Below are positions 25,282 through 34,236 of a stretch of DNA of 64,000 nucleotides, one piece after another (positions within the stretch are counted from its first letter, which is position 1; every line of letters begins with the position of its first letter). The notes under the pieces are model-generated. The model saw nothing but the letters and a program-made list of their open reading frames with translations. It was not told the origin of the DNA and made no database searches. A program made the translations under genes and the position numbers. Source of the stretch: Fimbriimonadia bacterium (lineage in GTDB: Bacteria > Armatimonadota > Fimbriimonadia > Fimbriimonadales > GBS-DC); contig JAHCHP010000002.1 in assembly GCA_026129765.1 (NCBI GenBank), positions 1 to 64,000 of the forward strand, given 5' to 3'.

Positions 25282-27552
25282 TTGAGAAGGAAAAACACCT
25301 CCTTTAAGCGAACTGAAAGACACGCATTCATCGTGATAAGTCATTGGCTTGAAGACAATCCGTTTTGGAGTTTAGAAAATCGTCGCCTCACATTGGAACC
25401 GTTGGCGAAACGCTCATTGCTTGCGGTGGTGATTTGCGCGGTCGTAATTTCCTTTTGGTTGGTCTTGATCTCTTCAACCACTTCTCACTCTACACCTGAA
25501 TTGTGGATATTTTTGGGCATTCTGGTCTGTGGACATCTCATTGCGCGCGGGTTGTTGCAAGGCGCGACGCCTGCGCCACACTTCGAGCGCGATGCGCGTT
25601 CCGGCAGCCTCGAACAGTTCCGCATGCTGCCTTTGAATCCCCATGGGTTAATTCTGCAGCGCGGACTACCCTTGCGTCTCCACCGCCTCTGTGTGATGAT
25701 GCTCTGGTTGCCGGGATACGCGCTTTGGGGTTCCATGGCGGGACTGCCACTCATAGAAACGATCTTCCTTTGGGCAATTTTCAGCTTTGTCGATTATCTC
25801 GTGTTGGCAGCGTTGTCGCTCTTCTTGCTCGTTCCTTTCGCGCCGATAGAATACGTGTTGATGGCTGCCTTTGTGGGCGGATACAGTTGGGTTCGAGAAC
25901 GCAGCGAAGGCAGCGGCAGTCAATGGGCAGGAGCCGTCTTGGGAATCGTCTTTGGCTTAGCGGTCTTCGGGCGCCTATTGGCAGGACACTCCGCGTTCAC
26001 TTTGCCCGATTTGCGTCCCTTCTTCTTCACATGGATCTGTGTGGAGGGCTTACGATTCGAGCGTCTTGCGCGCTGGCTCAACGAACCGCAGGGACTTTGG
26101 CGATGGTACTTCCTTGCGCCCGTTGCAGGTATCACTTTTCTCGCGGCGTGGCTCACCGGCGAATGGAGCCGATTGTGGGGTTGGCAGCCGCTGGAGCGTC
26201 TCTCTGTGAGCTTAGTTGCCCTCTACGCGATGGGCAGTTTCTTGCATCTCTATTTCTGCCAAATCAACCGCGCTGGACGCGCCTTGCAACAGTCTGCCGC
26301 CATTCACCGGCGCGATTCAGGACTGATTCGCTTGACCGCTCTTTTGACTTCCTGGGTCTATTGCGCTTGGATCGGACAATCGCCCTTCACGCTGTCTTGG
26401 ACCTTCTGGGGCTGCTTTCTGTTTTTCAGCCTGATTGACATCTACCAAAGCGCATCGCTGCGGTCCTATCTCCAAACGCTTTATGCCTCGCGCTTTTCCA
26501 CCGCCTTAACAGGCATGGTGTTGGCGGTTCTTTCTGTGCCTGCCGCCTTGACCGCCAGCGCGAAAAGTGGGGCTGCCTTTGTCAGTTTGACCCTGCCTGC
26601 CTTTGCGCTGCTCTCTTTGACTCCCGCTTGGAAGGGCGCGCTCGGTATGAGCGTTAGCCTATCGCCTCTGATCCTCTGCGCGATGGTTCTGCTGCGCGCG
26701 CTCATGGTAGAAGGTTTGTTCCGTTGGCTCATCAAGTTAGCAGCAAAAGCTCAGGCGCCTCGCCAATCGGAAAAACTGGCTTCGGTCCTGATCGAGTCGG
26801 TCTTGATTTTCCCCTTGTTGCATCGCTTGCTGTTCCGAAGCATCCAAAATCCCGTCATTCGCTTTCTGACCGCCTCAGACAAGCGAACCGCCGACTTCGG
26901 GTTCTTTGCGCTGTTTTTGGGCTTAAGCCTCTGGCTGGATTGGCAGTCGATTTTGGGGCTTTTATTCTGGGGCGGGCTGCCTCTGGCGGGCATCTGCTGG
27001 TATCTAAGCTACCGTCAATCTTACCAGCGCGTGCGCCGCCTGCTCGGGTCCGGCGAGTTTCGGAGTTGGCTGACCACTCCCCTCTCCAATCAACAACTTT
27101 ACTGGGGCATTATCTATAGCGGTTGGATGTCGATTTGGAAGGGATTGTTAGCGATCATCGTGGCATCGCTCGTGGGACAATTATTCAGGGAACTGTTCAT
27201 CACGGGCAGGATGATGATGGCGGGCGTTCCCGCGGTGGCGGCGGCAGGCGTGCTTTCTGCCGTGTGGGTGATGGTGTTGCTGTTTGTTCTCTGCGTTTTG
27301 TTGGTCGCTACGCCCACGGGGGTTCACGATGCCCTGTCCCAAGCGCGAACCTCACAGAGGCGTTCGAGCGGGTCACAGACGCTCAGAGCGGTGATGTTAG
27401 CCTCGCTCTACTCAATCCTCACCTTCACCTGCTGTTTGGTTTTTGCGCCTTTGGCTTTGATCGCGCTGCCGGTCTACAGTTCCAGCGTGATTCAAATGTT
27501 GAACTCGTTCCGCCGCGCGCCCGATGACCGCATGCGCCTGCCCCACGATTAA
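25282..27552 (+). CDS. Large polytopic membrane protein, unrecognised
   Basis: 756 residues in the longest reading (TTG 25282), with roughly 16-18 hydrophobic segments spread over the whole length. The stretch WLEDNPFWSLENRRLTLEPLAKRS directly before the first helix resembles the cytoplasmic start of ABC-2-type permeases, and the protein may be a distant, duplicated member of that kind; I cannot confirm this. GTG 25333 is a good alternative start because the preceding 50 nt share wording with the non-coding flank of the PEP-CTERM gene at about 24100-24165. No Shine-Dalgarno is evident for either. It ends 28 nt before the gcvH promoter and stands alone. Confidence 0.75.
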   Translation: MRRKNTSFKRTERHAFIVISHWLEDNPFWSLENRRLTLEPLAKRSLLAVVICAVVISFWLVLISSTTSHSTPELWIFLGILVCGHLIARGLLQGATPAPHFERDARSGSLEQFRMLPLNPHGLILQRGLPLRLHRLCVMMLWLPGYALWGSMAGLPLIETIFLWAIFSFVDYLVLAALSLFLLVPFAPIEYVLMAAFVGGYSWVRERSEGSGSQWAGAVLGIVFGLAVFGRLLAGHSAFTLPDLRPFFFTWICVEGLRFERLARWLNEPQGLWRWYFLAPVAGITFLAAWLTGEWSRLWGWQPLERLSVSLVALYAMGSFLHLYFCQINRAGRALQQSAAIHRRDSGLIRLTALLTSWVYCAWIGQSPFTLSWTFWGCFLFFSLIDIYQSASLRSYLQTLYASRFSTALTGMVLAVLSVPAALTASAKSGAAFVSLTLPAFALLSLTPAWKGALGMSVSLSPLILCAMVLLRALMVEGLFRWLIKLAAKAQAPRQSEKLASVLIESVLIFPLLHRLLFRSIQNPVIRFLTASDKRTADFGFFALFLGLSLWLDWQSILGLLFWGGLPLAGICWYLSYRQSYQRVRRLLGSGEFRSWLTTPLSNQQLYWGIIYSGWMSIWKGLLAIIVASLVGQLFRELFITGRMMMAGVPAVAAAGVLSAVWVMVLLFVLCVLLVATPTGVHDALSQARTSQRRSSGSQTLRAVMLASLYSILTFTCCLVFAPLALIALPVYSSSVIQMLNSFRRAPDDRMRLPHD

Positions 27553-27580
27553 GAAGAAGCAGTTCATGAGACATTACGGG

Positions 27581-27586
27581 TATAAT
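27581..27586 (+). promoter_or_regulatory. -10 element (CGGGTATAAT) for gcvH-gcvPA
   Basis: A perfect TATAAT preceded by CGGG, 36 nt before the gcvH start codon. The -35 region is weak, so the GG extension may compensate. Confidence 0.6.
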
Positions 27587-27621
27587 ATGCCGTTATTCTT
27601 TGTGCCGGAGAGAGAAAACAG

Positions 27622-28002
27622 ATGAACGTTCCCAGCGATTTGCGATACACCCGTTCGGATGAATGGGTTCGATTGGAGGGCAATGAAGCGGTCATTGGAA
27701 TTACCGACTATGCCCAATCCGAATTAGGCGATATCGTCTACTTAGACCTACCCGAAGCCGGGCGTTATGTGCAGCCCGAAGAGCCGTTCGGCGTGATCGA
27801 ATCGGTCAAAGCCGCTTCCGATCTCTATGCGCCTGTAGAGGGCGAGGTTTTAGCAGCCAACTCCGACTTACAATCGGCTCTGGAAACCATCAACCAAGAC
27901 CCGTATGGCGCGGGCTGGTTCTTGCGTATCCAGTTGAAAGACCCTGCCCAAGTGAACTCCCTGCTGACCGCCGAACAGTATAAAGAGTACCGTAATCTCT
28001 GA
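27622..28002 (+). CDS. gcvH: Glycine cleavage system H protein
   Basis: 126 residues, full length. The protein carries the lipoyl arm that shuttles the aminomethyl group between the P, T and L proteins. The lipoylation site is in GVIESVKAASDLYAP (the Lys), flanked by the typical YTRSDEWVRLEGNEAVIGIT start. It is followed after 16 nt by gcvPA in the same orientation. Neither gcvT nor gcvPB is in the window. Confidence 0.97.
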   Translation: MNVPSDLRYTRSDEWVRLEGNEAVIGITDYAQSELGDIVYLDLPEAGRYVQPEEPFGVIESVKAASDLYAPVEGEVLAANSDLQSALETINQDPYGAGWFLRIQLKDPAQVNSLLTAEQYKEYRNL

Positions 28003-28018
28003 TTTAATTCTAAAAATT

Positions 28019-29368
28019 ATGCGCTATATCCCTCACACCGAAGAAGATACCCAACAGATGTTGGAGACCATTGGCGTTTCCTCCATTCGCGAACTGTTCA
28101 AAGAAGTGCCTGACGCGCTCTACCGAACCGAACCCTTAGAGGTGCCATCCGCCTTAGACGAACATAACCTGTTCCGTCACCTCGCAGCCATCGCTGCCGA
28201 GAACGCCCATGCGCAAGAGTGGCTGAACTTTATGGGCGCAGGCGCGTATGACCACTTCGTGCCATCCATCGTCGGACCCATCATCGGACGCGGCGAATTT
28301 CTGAGTGCATACACCCCCTATCAACCAGAAGCCAGTCAAGGCTTGCTGCAGAGCATCTTTGAGTTCCAAACCATGATCTGCGAATTGACCGGCATGGAGG
28401 TCGCCAACGCCAGCATGTATGACGCCGCGACCGCCTTAGCAGAATCGGCGCTGATGGCATGCCAGATCACGGGGCGTTCTAAAGTCGTGGTCTCCCAAGC
28501 GGTTCACCCCCATTACCGCCACGCATTGAGGACCTATCTCTGGACCAACTCGCGGGAACTGGTGGAACTGCCGCTGGTCAATGGCATCACCGATCGCGAA
28601 CAGATTCGCACTGCTTTGGATGATCAGACCGCCTGTGTCATCGCACAATATCCCAACTTCTTCGGCTTGATCGAACCGCTCAGTCCCCTGGTATCCGCTG
28701 CCAAAGATTCGGGCGCGCTCAGCATTATTTGCGCGGACCCGATCAGTTTAGGCGTTTTGAAAGCGCCGGGCGAATACGATGTCGATATCGTGGTGGGCGA
28801 AGGTCAGTCGCTGGGCAACAGTATGGGGTTCGGCGGTCCGATGTTGGGACTGTTCGCCTGCAAACAGGAGCATGTGCGTCGCATTCCCGGCAGGATCGTG
28901 GGACAAACAACCGATGTGGAGGGGCGGCGCGGCTTCGTGATGACCCTCCGAACTCGCGAACAAGACATTCGGCGCGAAAAGGCGACCTCCAACATCTGCA
29001 CGAACGAGGCGCTCTGCGCGCTCGCAGCGACGATCTCTATGGCAGCCTTAGGCAAATCGGGATTCCGCCAAGTCTCTGAGACATGCGCCCAAAAAGCGCA
29101 TTATGCCGCTCGCGCCCTCAGCGCGCTACCCGGCGTGTCCTTGCGATTCCCCGAAACGCCCTTCTTCAAAGAGTTTGTCTTACAGCTCCCGCGAAATGCC
29201 GAATCGGTGCGCGACCACTTGTTGGAGCAGAAGATTCTGGCGGGTGTGCCGTTGGGCGCATTTTATCCCGATATGGAAAACTGCTTGTTGGTCTGCGTGA
29301 CGGAAACCCGCTCCAAAGACGACATCGACCAGTTTGTGGACGCATTGGGACAGACGGTTCAGGGGTAG
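28019..29368 (+). CDS. gcvPA: Glycine dehydrogenase (decarboxylating) subunit 1
   Basis: 449 residues, the N-terminal half of the split P protein, which works with subunit 2 (gcvPB) to decarboxylate glycine in a PLP-dependent reaction. Family landmarks are MRYIPHTEEDTQQMLETIG at the start, ANASMYDAATALAESALMA, FGGPMLGLFACKQEHVRR, PGRIVGQTTDVEGRRGFVM and REQDIRREKATSNICTNEAL. The PLP lysine itself belongs to subunit 2. It has no clear Shine-Dalgarno and probably depends on gcvH translation. It ends 3 nt before the convergent DUF4143 ATPase. Confidence 0.96.
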   Translation: MRYIPHTEEDTQQMLETIGVSSIRELFKEVPDALYRTEPLEVPSALDEHNLFRHLAAIAAENAHAQEWLNFMGAGAYDHFVPSIVGPIIGRGEFLSAYTPYQPEASQGLLQSIFEFQTMICELTGMEVANASMYDAATALAESALMACQITGRSKVVVSQAVHPHYRHALRTYLWTNSRELVELPLVNGITDREQIRTALDDQTACVIAQYPNFFGLIEPLSPLVSAAKDSGALSIICADPISLGVLKAPGEYDVDIVVGEGQSLGNSMGFGGPMLGLFACKQEHVRRIPGRIVGQTTDVEGRRGFVMTLRTREQDIRREKATSNICTNEALCALAATISMAALGKSGFRQVSETCAQKAHYAARALSALPGVSLRFPETPFFKEFVLQLPRNAESVRDHLLEQKILAGVPLGAFYPDMENCLLVCVTETRSKDDIDQFVDALGQTVQG

Positions 29369-29371
29369 CCT

Positions 29372-30544
29372 TTACCGCCATAACGCGCTGATCGGAAGCG
29401 CATACAGATCCGGTCCAAAGGGTAACGCCTGGGAGCCGCTGTAGAAAACGACTCCGCGCCGGAACTTCTCTCCTGTGGCGGTCGCCAATGCGCGCAATCC
29501 CTTAAAATCGGAAGAGTCTATTCTGGCGGAGGCTTTGACCTCGACGCCGACCACACTGCCGGCGGCTCCCTCAATAACCAAGTCTACCTCTTGGCGCGAT
29601 TGTGTCCGCCAATGATACAACCCTGGACGAGATCGGCTCCATGTCGCCAGTTTCATCATTTCCAACAACACAAAATTTCCCACCAGAGGACCTAACAACG
29701 CATGCCCTTCCACCAGCGCCGCTGAATCCAAACGCAGCAGGTTGACAATCAGCCCTGTATCGTTCAGCAATAATTTGGGCGATTTGACCGCGCGCTGCCC
29801 CAAGTTGGTAGACCACGCAGGCATCAAATGAGTCAGGAAAAGCGTCTCTAAGAGAGTCATATAGCGCTGCAGCGTCGTGTAGGGCAGATTGCTTGCGCGA
29901 GCGACATCCGCCATATTCAAGGTCGCTGCGCAACGCGCCGCCAGCAAAGTCAGCAATCGAGGCATTTGAGTTAAGCCTGCAACATTCGCGATTTCTCGAA
30001 CATCTCTTTGGAGAATCGTGGTCACATACGACTCAAACCAGGCTTGCCGCCGCTCAGGCAGAGAACGGCTCAGAACTTCAGGATAGCCCCCTGCGACAAC
30101 CCGCTCAATGAGTTGCGCGCGATCCAAAACCTCACTGTCGAGATAGGCAGAAAATGAAAATTCCAACTCCAACAGGTCATCCAAAACGTTCCGTTCGCCG
30201 CTTCGAATCTCCGATTGCGCGAAGGGCATCAAAGTCAAGATTTCCACACGTCCCGCCAACGATTCTGCCATTTTGGGCAGTAAGAATACATTCGAAGAAC
30301 CTGTCAGAAGGAAGCGTCCGGCGCGCCGGTCACGGTCAATCAAGAGTTTGATAGCAGGAAACAACTGAGGAGCCATCTGAACCTCGTCAATAATGAGCGT
30401 GCCTGTCTGGTTTGCGGTCATTTGCGAAAGAAAACTCATCGGGTCTTCAGACGCTGCAGCCAGCGCGCCCGCTTCATCCAAAGAGACATAATGCCCCATC
30501 CCCTGCGTCAATGTCGTTTTGCCGGTTTGACGCGCGCCATTCAC
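29372..30544 (-). CDS. AAA ATPase with DUF4143 domain, N-terminus interrupted
   Basis: 390 residues as read from GTG 30544. Walker A is GARQTGKTT at the very start and Walker B is LIIDEVQMAP. The arginine-rich RAGRFLLTGSSNVFLLP follows, then the C-terminal DUF4143 domain with the PD-(D/E)XK-like EVDLVIEG ... VGVEVKAS. Family members start about 20 residues earlier. Those residues (RKITPRLESALSDSPAVLV) are present in frame upstream, and so is an ATG at 30607, but codon 3 of that reading is TGA. The gene has therefore probably suffered a nonsense mutation at codon 3 (consistent with CGA to TGA), or now starts from the internal GTG, losing the strand before the P-loop. Cellular role is unknown. 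Confidence 0.75.
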   Translation of the reverse strand: MNGARQTGKTTLTQGMGHYVSLDEAGALAAASEDPMSFLSQMTANQTGTLIIDEVQMAPQLFPAIKLLIDRDRRAGRFLLTGSSNVFLLPKMAESLAGRVEILTLMPFAQSEIRSGERNVLDDLLELEFSFSAYLDSEVLDRAQLIERVVAGGYPEVLSRSLPERRQAWFESYVTTILQRDVREIANVAGLTQMPRLLTLLAARCAATLNMADVARASNLPYTTLQRYMTLLETLFLTHLMPAWSTNLGQRAVKSPKLLLNDTGLIVNLLRLDSAALVEGHALLGPLVGNFVLLEMMKLATWSRSRPGLYHWRTQSRQEVDLVIEGAAGSVVGVEVKASARIDSSDFKGLRALATATGEKFRRGVVFYSGSQALPFGPDLYALPISALWR

Positions 30545-30606
30545 CAGAACGGCAGGACTGTCCGAAAGCGCAGATTCCAGACGAGGTGTGATTTTTCTTC
30601 AGATCA

Positions 30607-30623
30607 TGGGTAAAATTTACCCA
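30607..30623. promoter_or_regulatory. 17-bp perfect palindrome at the ATPase start
   Basis: TGGGTAAA-A-TTTACCCA spans 30607-30623 and overlaps the first base of the ancestral ATG of the DUF4143 ATPase. It is well placed as an autoregulatory operator or an mRNA hairpin sequestering the start. No binding protein can be named. Confidence 0.45.
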
Positions 30624-30677
30624 CTTTGTGGTGAATTTGTCAAGGTTTGAGCAAATCTTCTTCTGTTAAGGTAATTA

Positions 30678-31280
30678 TTAGGCAACCGTCAGGTGCAGAT
30701 CGGGCTTAAACAAAGGCGCGGGGCTTGCTTCCCCTCGTAAGATTGCTACCAGGCGATAACGGGCAAGGAACGGGCTATCGCTATCTGGTTCTGGTTCGCG
30801 AAACATCTCCAGACAGCGTTCACGCAGATTCACGATCCAATATTCAGGAACCCCTCCGCTGGCATAAAGGCTCGCCTTTACCGAACGATCATACTCCAGA
30901 CTGGCATCCGCCACCTCAATCACCAATAGCGCGGTCGGGGAATGGGTCTTTTTGTAATCTTGCGGCGCGCCAGACACCATCGCTCAATCAAGCTGTGGTT
31001 CACTCTCGCCAATGCGTAAGGGGTTTTGAAACAGCACATAATACGCTTCGCCCAAAAGACGGATCAATTTTTGGGCATTTCAATTCACGGACACGCTATG
31101 CTCCGGTCTTGCCCGTGACTTCTCCACCAACTCTCCCCCGATCAATTCCACCGACTGCAGGTCGAAATATCCTAATGATCCCAGCAGGTAATACTCTTCA
31201 GGCGAAAACTTGCGAGTTTCCACCACAGGTGGGTTTTTCCCGGATAACTGGGCTGTCGTGTGAGTCATATTCATCACCAT
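30678..31280 (-). pseudogene. Uma2-family (DUF820) endonuclease, two nonsense codons
   Basis: Read in a single frame, 30678-31280 encodes a complete Uma2-like protein of about 200 codons. The N-terminus has KFSPEEYYLLGSLGYFDLQS and VELIGGELVEK; the middle has KLIRLLGEAYYVLFQNPLRI and GESEPQLD; the C-terminus has VIEVADASLEYDRSVKASLY and PEYWIVNLRE. Two in-frame TGA codons break it, one after HSVSVN (31085 region) and one after EPQLD (30985 region). No frameshift is needed. Both stops would be single C-to-T changes from CGA. The product is therefore probably inactive. The gene follows rqcH by 18 nt on the same strand. Confidence 0.85.
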
Positions 31281-31298
31281 CGGGAATGTACCCGACAG

Positions 31299-33029
31299 TC
31301 ACTTCAGCCGGATTTGGATCGTTTTTTCGTGGCTGTAGAGCGCGAGACCAGGAGCCGCTTTGCGCGGTTTACGGACATACTTTCTCAGCGTATAATCCAC
31401 ATCCACCACCGACGCATGCTTATCGGTGCTGTTGAGGGCGGCGAGCCTGCCTGCGAACTCCAGGGTCTTTCTCGGCACCGCCTCCGGGCGGTTCTCCGTA
31501 CGAATAATCACATGCGCGCCGGTCGTGGAACGGACATGCAGCCAATAATCGTTGGGGCGCGCGATACGGGTCAGAAGAAAATCGTTCGCGAGCGCGTTCT
31601 CGCCGATCAACACCTGATACCCCTCTTCGCTCACAAACTGCCGGATTCGATGCCCATCGAACGGGTCTTTCTGCTTCGTGCTGTGAGTCAGCGCGGGGTC
31701 GGGCATTTCGCGCAGCCATCCCATCCGTAGGGCTTCATCGGCTAAACTCTGCAGTACCTGCGGTTGATCGGGCGCGGACTGAACTCGTGTCAACAGGGCT
31801 TGAATCTCATCCCGCTCCGCCTCCAAGCGCGCCTTCCGCGCCAACAAACCCTCGCGATTCTCTTTCGCGCGCCGCGCCTTGTTAAAATAGCGTTCCGCGT
31901 TCTCCACCGCGCTCTTCTCAGGGTCTAACGGAATCTGCACAACCGGCGCGTCGGGCTGCGTGTAATCCTGCGCTTCCAGCATTTTCTGACCTTCGGGTTG
32001 ATGCTGTCCAAACGCCAGAATCAACTCGGCATACAGCTGCCATTTCGCCGCATACGCCGATTGGTCGGCTGCCTCGCGCACCTGTCTCAACGCCGACTCC
32101 CGCGCCTTCAAAGCGCGCTGCAACTGTCCTGCTAATGGGTCGCGCAGGCTCTCTGACTCGGCGCGTGTCATCGCTTCCTGGGTATGCCGCTCCCAAGCGA
32201 GGCTGACCGACTCACAGCGGGTCTGAGACGATTCGGGAATCTGCCGAACGCGCAAAGGGTACGCGCCCAGAGTCCGCTGGGTCTCAGGGTCAATGACCAA
32301 TACCGGTTGCCAATGTCCTCGCGACAGGGTGTTTTGCCATTCGGTGAACGCTTGCCAGCCCGACTCTTGAATCCACTGCGACAACTCTGCCGCCGTGAAA
32401 CCGCTCATTCCCTCCAAAACGGCTTGCAGCGCAACTGCATCGGGAGGTTGATGGTTGCCTGTGTGGAGCCGTACCGCTTCCCGCGCCTGCTCGACCATTG
32501 TGAGTAAAGGATTCAAACGGTTTTCCTGATGGGTGGGCGGCGGCGCGTAATAAACGCCGGAATGAATCGGACGCGCCCGGCTTTTGGAGGGCGATACCCA
32601 TTTGATCGCGCTCAAAACGCGCTGGTCATCCTGGGTTAAAATCAGATTGGAGTGCTTCCCCATCAACTCGGCAATCAGATGATAGGACTGTCCATCTAAC
32701 GCATCGATACAAAGGCGCGCGATTCGGTCAAACCCGACCTGCTGGATGGCTCGGATGAACCCGCCTTCCAGATATTTTCGCAGCGCGCTGCAGAAATTGG
32801 GCGGCGAAGGCGGATTGGCAGGCTTTCGGGTGACATGGTGCATGCGGGCAAATTGGGCGTCTGCAGACAGAAGCAGGCGCGTTTCCACCCCGTTGGCAAA
32901 TAAGGTGAGCGTGATTTCTAAGGGGCGCGGCTGGCTGATATGCCGGATGCGCGCGCCCAACAGCGATTGACACTCCCCCACGACCGCCCACAAACTCAGA
33001 CTGTCAAACGGTATCTTCACAGGCGGCAT
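31299..33029 (-). CDS. rqcH: RqcH/NFACT-family ribosome-quality-control protein
   Basis: 576 residues, full length for bacterial NFACT proteins. RqcH binds stalled 50S-peptidyl-tRNA complexes and adds C-terminal Ala tails. The NFACT-N domain fills residues 1-200 with the diagnostic DR pair at about 101-102 (QQVGFDRIARL). HhH and coiled-coil segments follow, and the NFACT-R domain at the C-terminus is clear (NDYWLHVRSTTGAHVIIRTE; ALNSTDKHASVVDVDYTLRK). Older annotations call this a fibronectin-binding protein. It starts 8 nt after the stop of pilT and is probably in the same operon. Confidence 0.93.
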   Translation of the reverse strand: MPPVKIPFDSLSLWAVVGECQSLLGARIRHISQPRPLEITLTLFANGVETRLLLSADAQFARMHHVTRKPANPPSPPNFCSALRKYLEGGFIRAIQQVGFDRIARLCIDALDGQSYHLIAELMGKHSNLILTQDDQRVLSAIKWVSPSKSRARPIHSGVYYAPPPTHQENRLNPLLTMVEQAREAVRLHTGNHQPPDAVALQAVLEGMSGFTAAELSQWIQESGWQAFTEWQNTLSRGHWQPVLVIDPETQRTLGAYPLRVRQIPESSQTRCESVSLAWERHTQEAMTRAESESLRDPLAGQLQRALKARESALRQVREAADQSAYAAKWQLYAELILAFGQHQPEGQKMLEAQDYTQPDAPVVQIPLDPEKSAVENAERYFNKARRAKENREGLLARKARLEAERDEIQALLTRVQSAPDQPQVLQSLADEALRMGWLREMPDPALTHSTKQKDPFDGHRIRQFVSEEGYQVLIGENALANDFLLTRIARPNDYWLHVRSTTGAHVIIRTENRPEAVPRKTLEFAGRLAALNSTDKHASVVDVDYTLRKYVRKPRKAAPGLALYSHEKTIQIRLK

Positions 33030-33037
33030 GGGACTTG

Positions 33038-34153
33038 TCAGGGGGACCCAGAGGTCACGCCCCGCGAAACGGAGGTCTCCGGCAGCGTCTCACCTAACTT
33101 GTTCGCGATCTCCTCGGGGTTCTGCGCCACCCGGTACATCTCCTCCCGCGAAATGACCTTGTGCTTATACAGGAACTCCAGATGGTGGTCCAGCGTGATC
33201 ATTCCCAACTGCTGACCGGTTTGAATCGCCGAAACAATACTGTTCGTCTTGCGGTCACGAATCATGTGTCCAATCGCAGGGGTACAGAGCATAATCTCGA
33301 AAGCCGCCACGCGCCCTGGACGGTCGGCTCGAGGCAGCAAGAGCTGGGAAATAACCGCCACTAAGTTCGTACTCAGCTGCAAGCGAATCTGCTCTTGCTG
33401 GTCGGTGGGGAACACGTCCACGATACGTTCGACGGTTCGGGCTGCGCCGGTTGTGTGAACCGTGGAGAAGACCAAGTGTCCCGTTTCGGCAGCGGTGATC
33501 GCGGCTTGAATCGTTTTGAGGTCGCGCATTTCGCCCACCAGAATTACGTCGGGGTCCATACGCAGGGAGCGCACAACACCCTCATCAAATGACGGTACAT
33601 CCACCCCCACCTCACGCTGGCTGATAACCGATTTCTTCGGAGTGTGAAAATACTCGATAGGGTCCTCAATCGTGATAATGTGAGTTTCCCTGTGAGTGTT
33701 GATATAATCGATCATGGTCGCCAGCGTCGTGGTTTTACCGGAACCCGTCGGTCCCGTCACTAAGATGAGACCGCGCGGCAGCCACAACAGTTTTCGCACA
33801 TGCTCCGGCAGACCGATATCGTCGAACGCACGCAGTTGGTAGGGAATCAAACGGAAGTTAATCGCGATGGCTCCCTTCTCATAATAAGCAGCGACACGAA
33901 AACGCGCCTGCTGGTGGGTATATCCGAAGTCCGCAGTGCGCTGTCGCTCCAATTCGTGCAACGCTTTCGTAGGCGCGACCTCCCGGAAAAGGCGTTCGGT
34001 ATCTTGTGGACTGAGCTCTCCAAATTCATCCAGGCGGGTCAAACCGCCATGCAATCGCAAGGTGGGAGGCTCGTTCGGCACGACATGAATGTCGGATGCC
34101 CCCCGGTCGACACAAATATCTAATAAATCGTTGGCAGATGAGTATTTTCGCAT
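33038..34153 (-). CDS. pilT: Type IV pilus retraction ATPase PilT
   Basis: About 371 residues. ATG 34153 is favoured over GTG 34171 because AGGAAGT lies about 8 nt upstream. The protein is a hexameric ATPase that drives pilus retraction and twitching motility from the cytoplasm. Conserved blocks are visible: Walker A GPTGSGKTTT, the Asp box IITIEDPIEYFH, the degenerate Walker B DVILVGEMRD and the His box TGHLVFSTVHT. The C-terminal AIRNLIRE-type retraction motif is replaced by IGHMIRDRKTN, as in some PilU-like or divergent PilT proteins. Other pilus genes are not in the window. Confidence 0.93.
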   Translation of the reverse strand: MRKYSSANDLLDICVDRGASDIHVVPNEPPTLRLHGGLTRLDEFGELSPQDTERLFREVAPTKALHELERQRTADFGYTHQQARFRVAAYYEKGAIAINFRLIPYQLRAFDDIGLPEHVRKLLWLPRGLILVTGPTGSGKTTTLATMIDYINTHRETHIITIEDPIEYFHTPKKSVISQREVGVDVPSFDEGVVRSLRMDPDVILVGEMRDLKTIQAAITAAETGHLVFSTVHTTGAARTVERIVDVFPTDQQEQIRLQLSTNLVAVISQLLLPRADRPGRVAAFEIMLCTPAIGHMIRDRKTNSIVSAIQTGQQLGMITLDHHLEFLYKHKVISREEMYRVAQNPEEIANKLGETLPETSVSRGVTSGSP

Positions 34154-34236
34154 AAAATGGACTTCCTCCACGAAGTCTTGAATCGTATTCTAATTCTTAG
34201 TCAAGCGTTCGATTCCTGCATAGAGAAGCCCCAGCC

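Noticed and set aside
22209-25285. Several 60-170 codon frames through the repeat arrays
   Set aside because: They translate to repetitive peptides (AERSRGI-like) from the repeat units and begin without ribosome sites.
30678-31280. TGA reassignment as a sense codon
   Set aside because: Many intact genes here end in TGA (for example adk, atpA, the RND gene), so TGA is a normal stop; the interrupted genes are better explained by decay.
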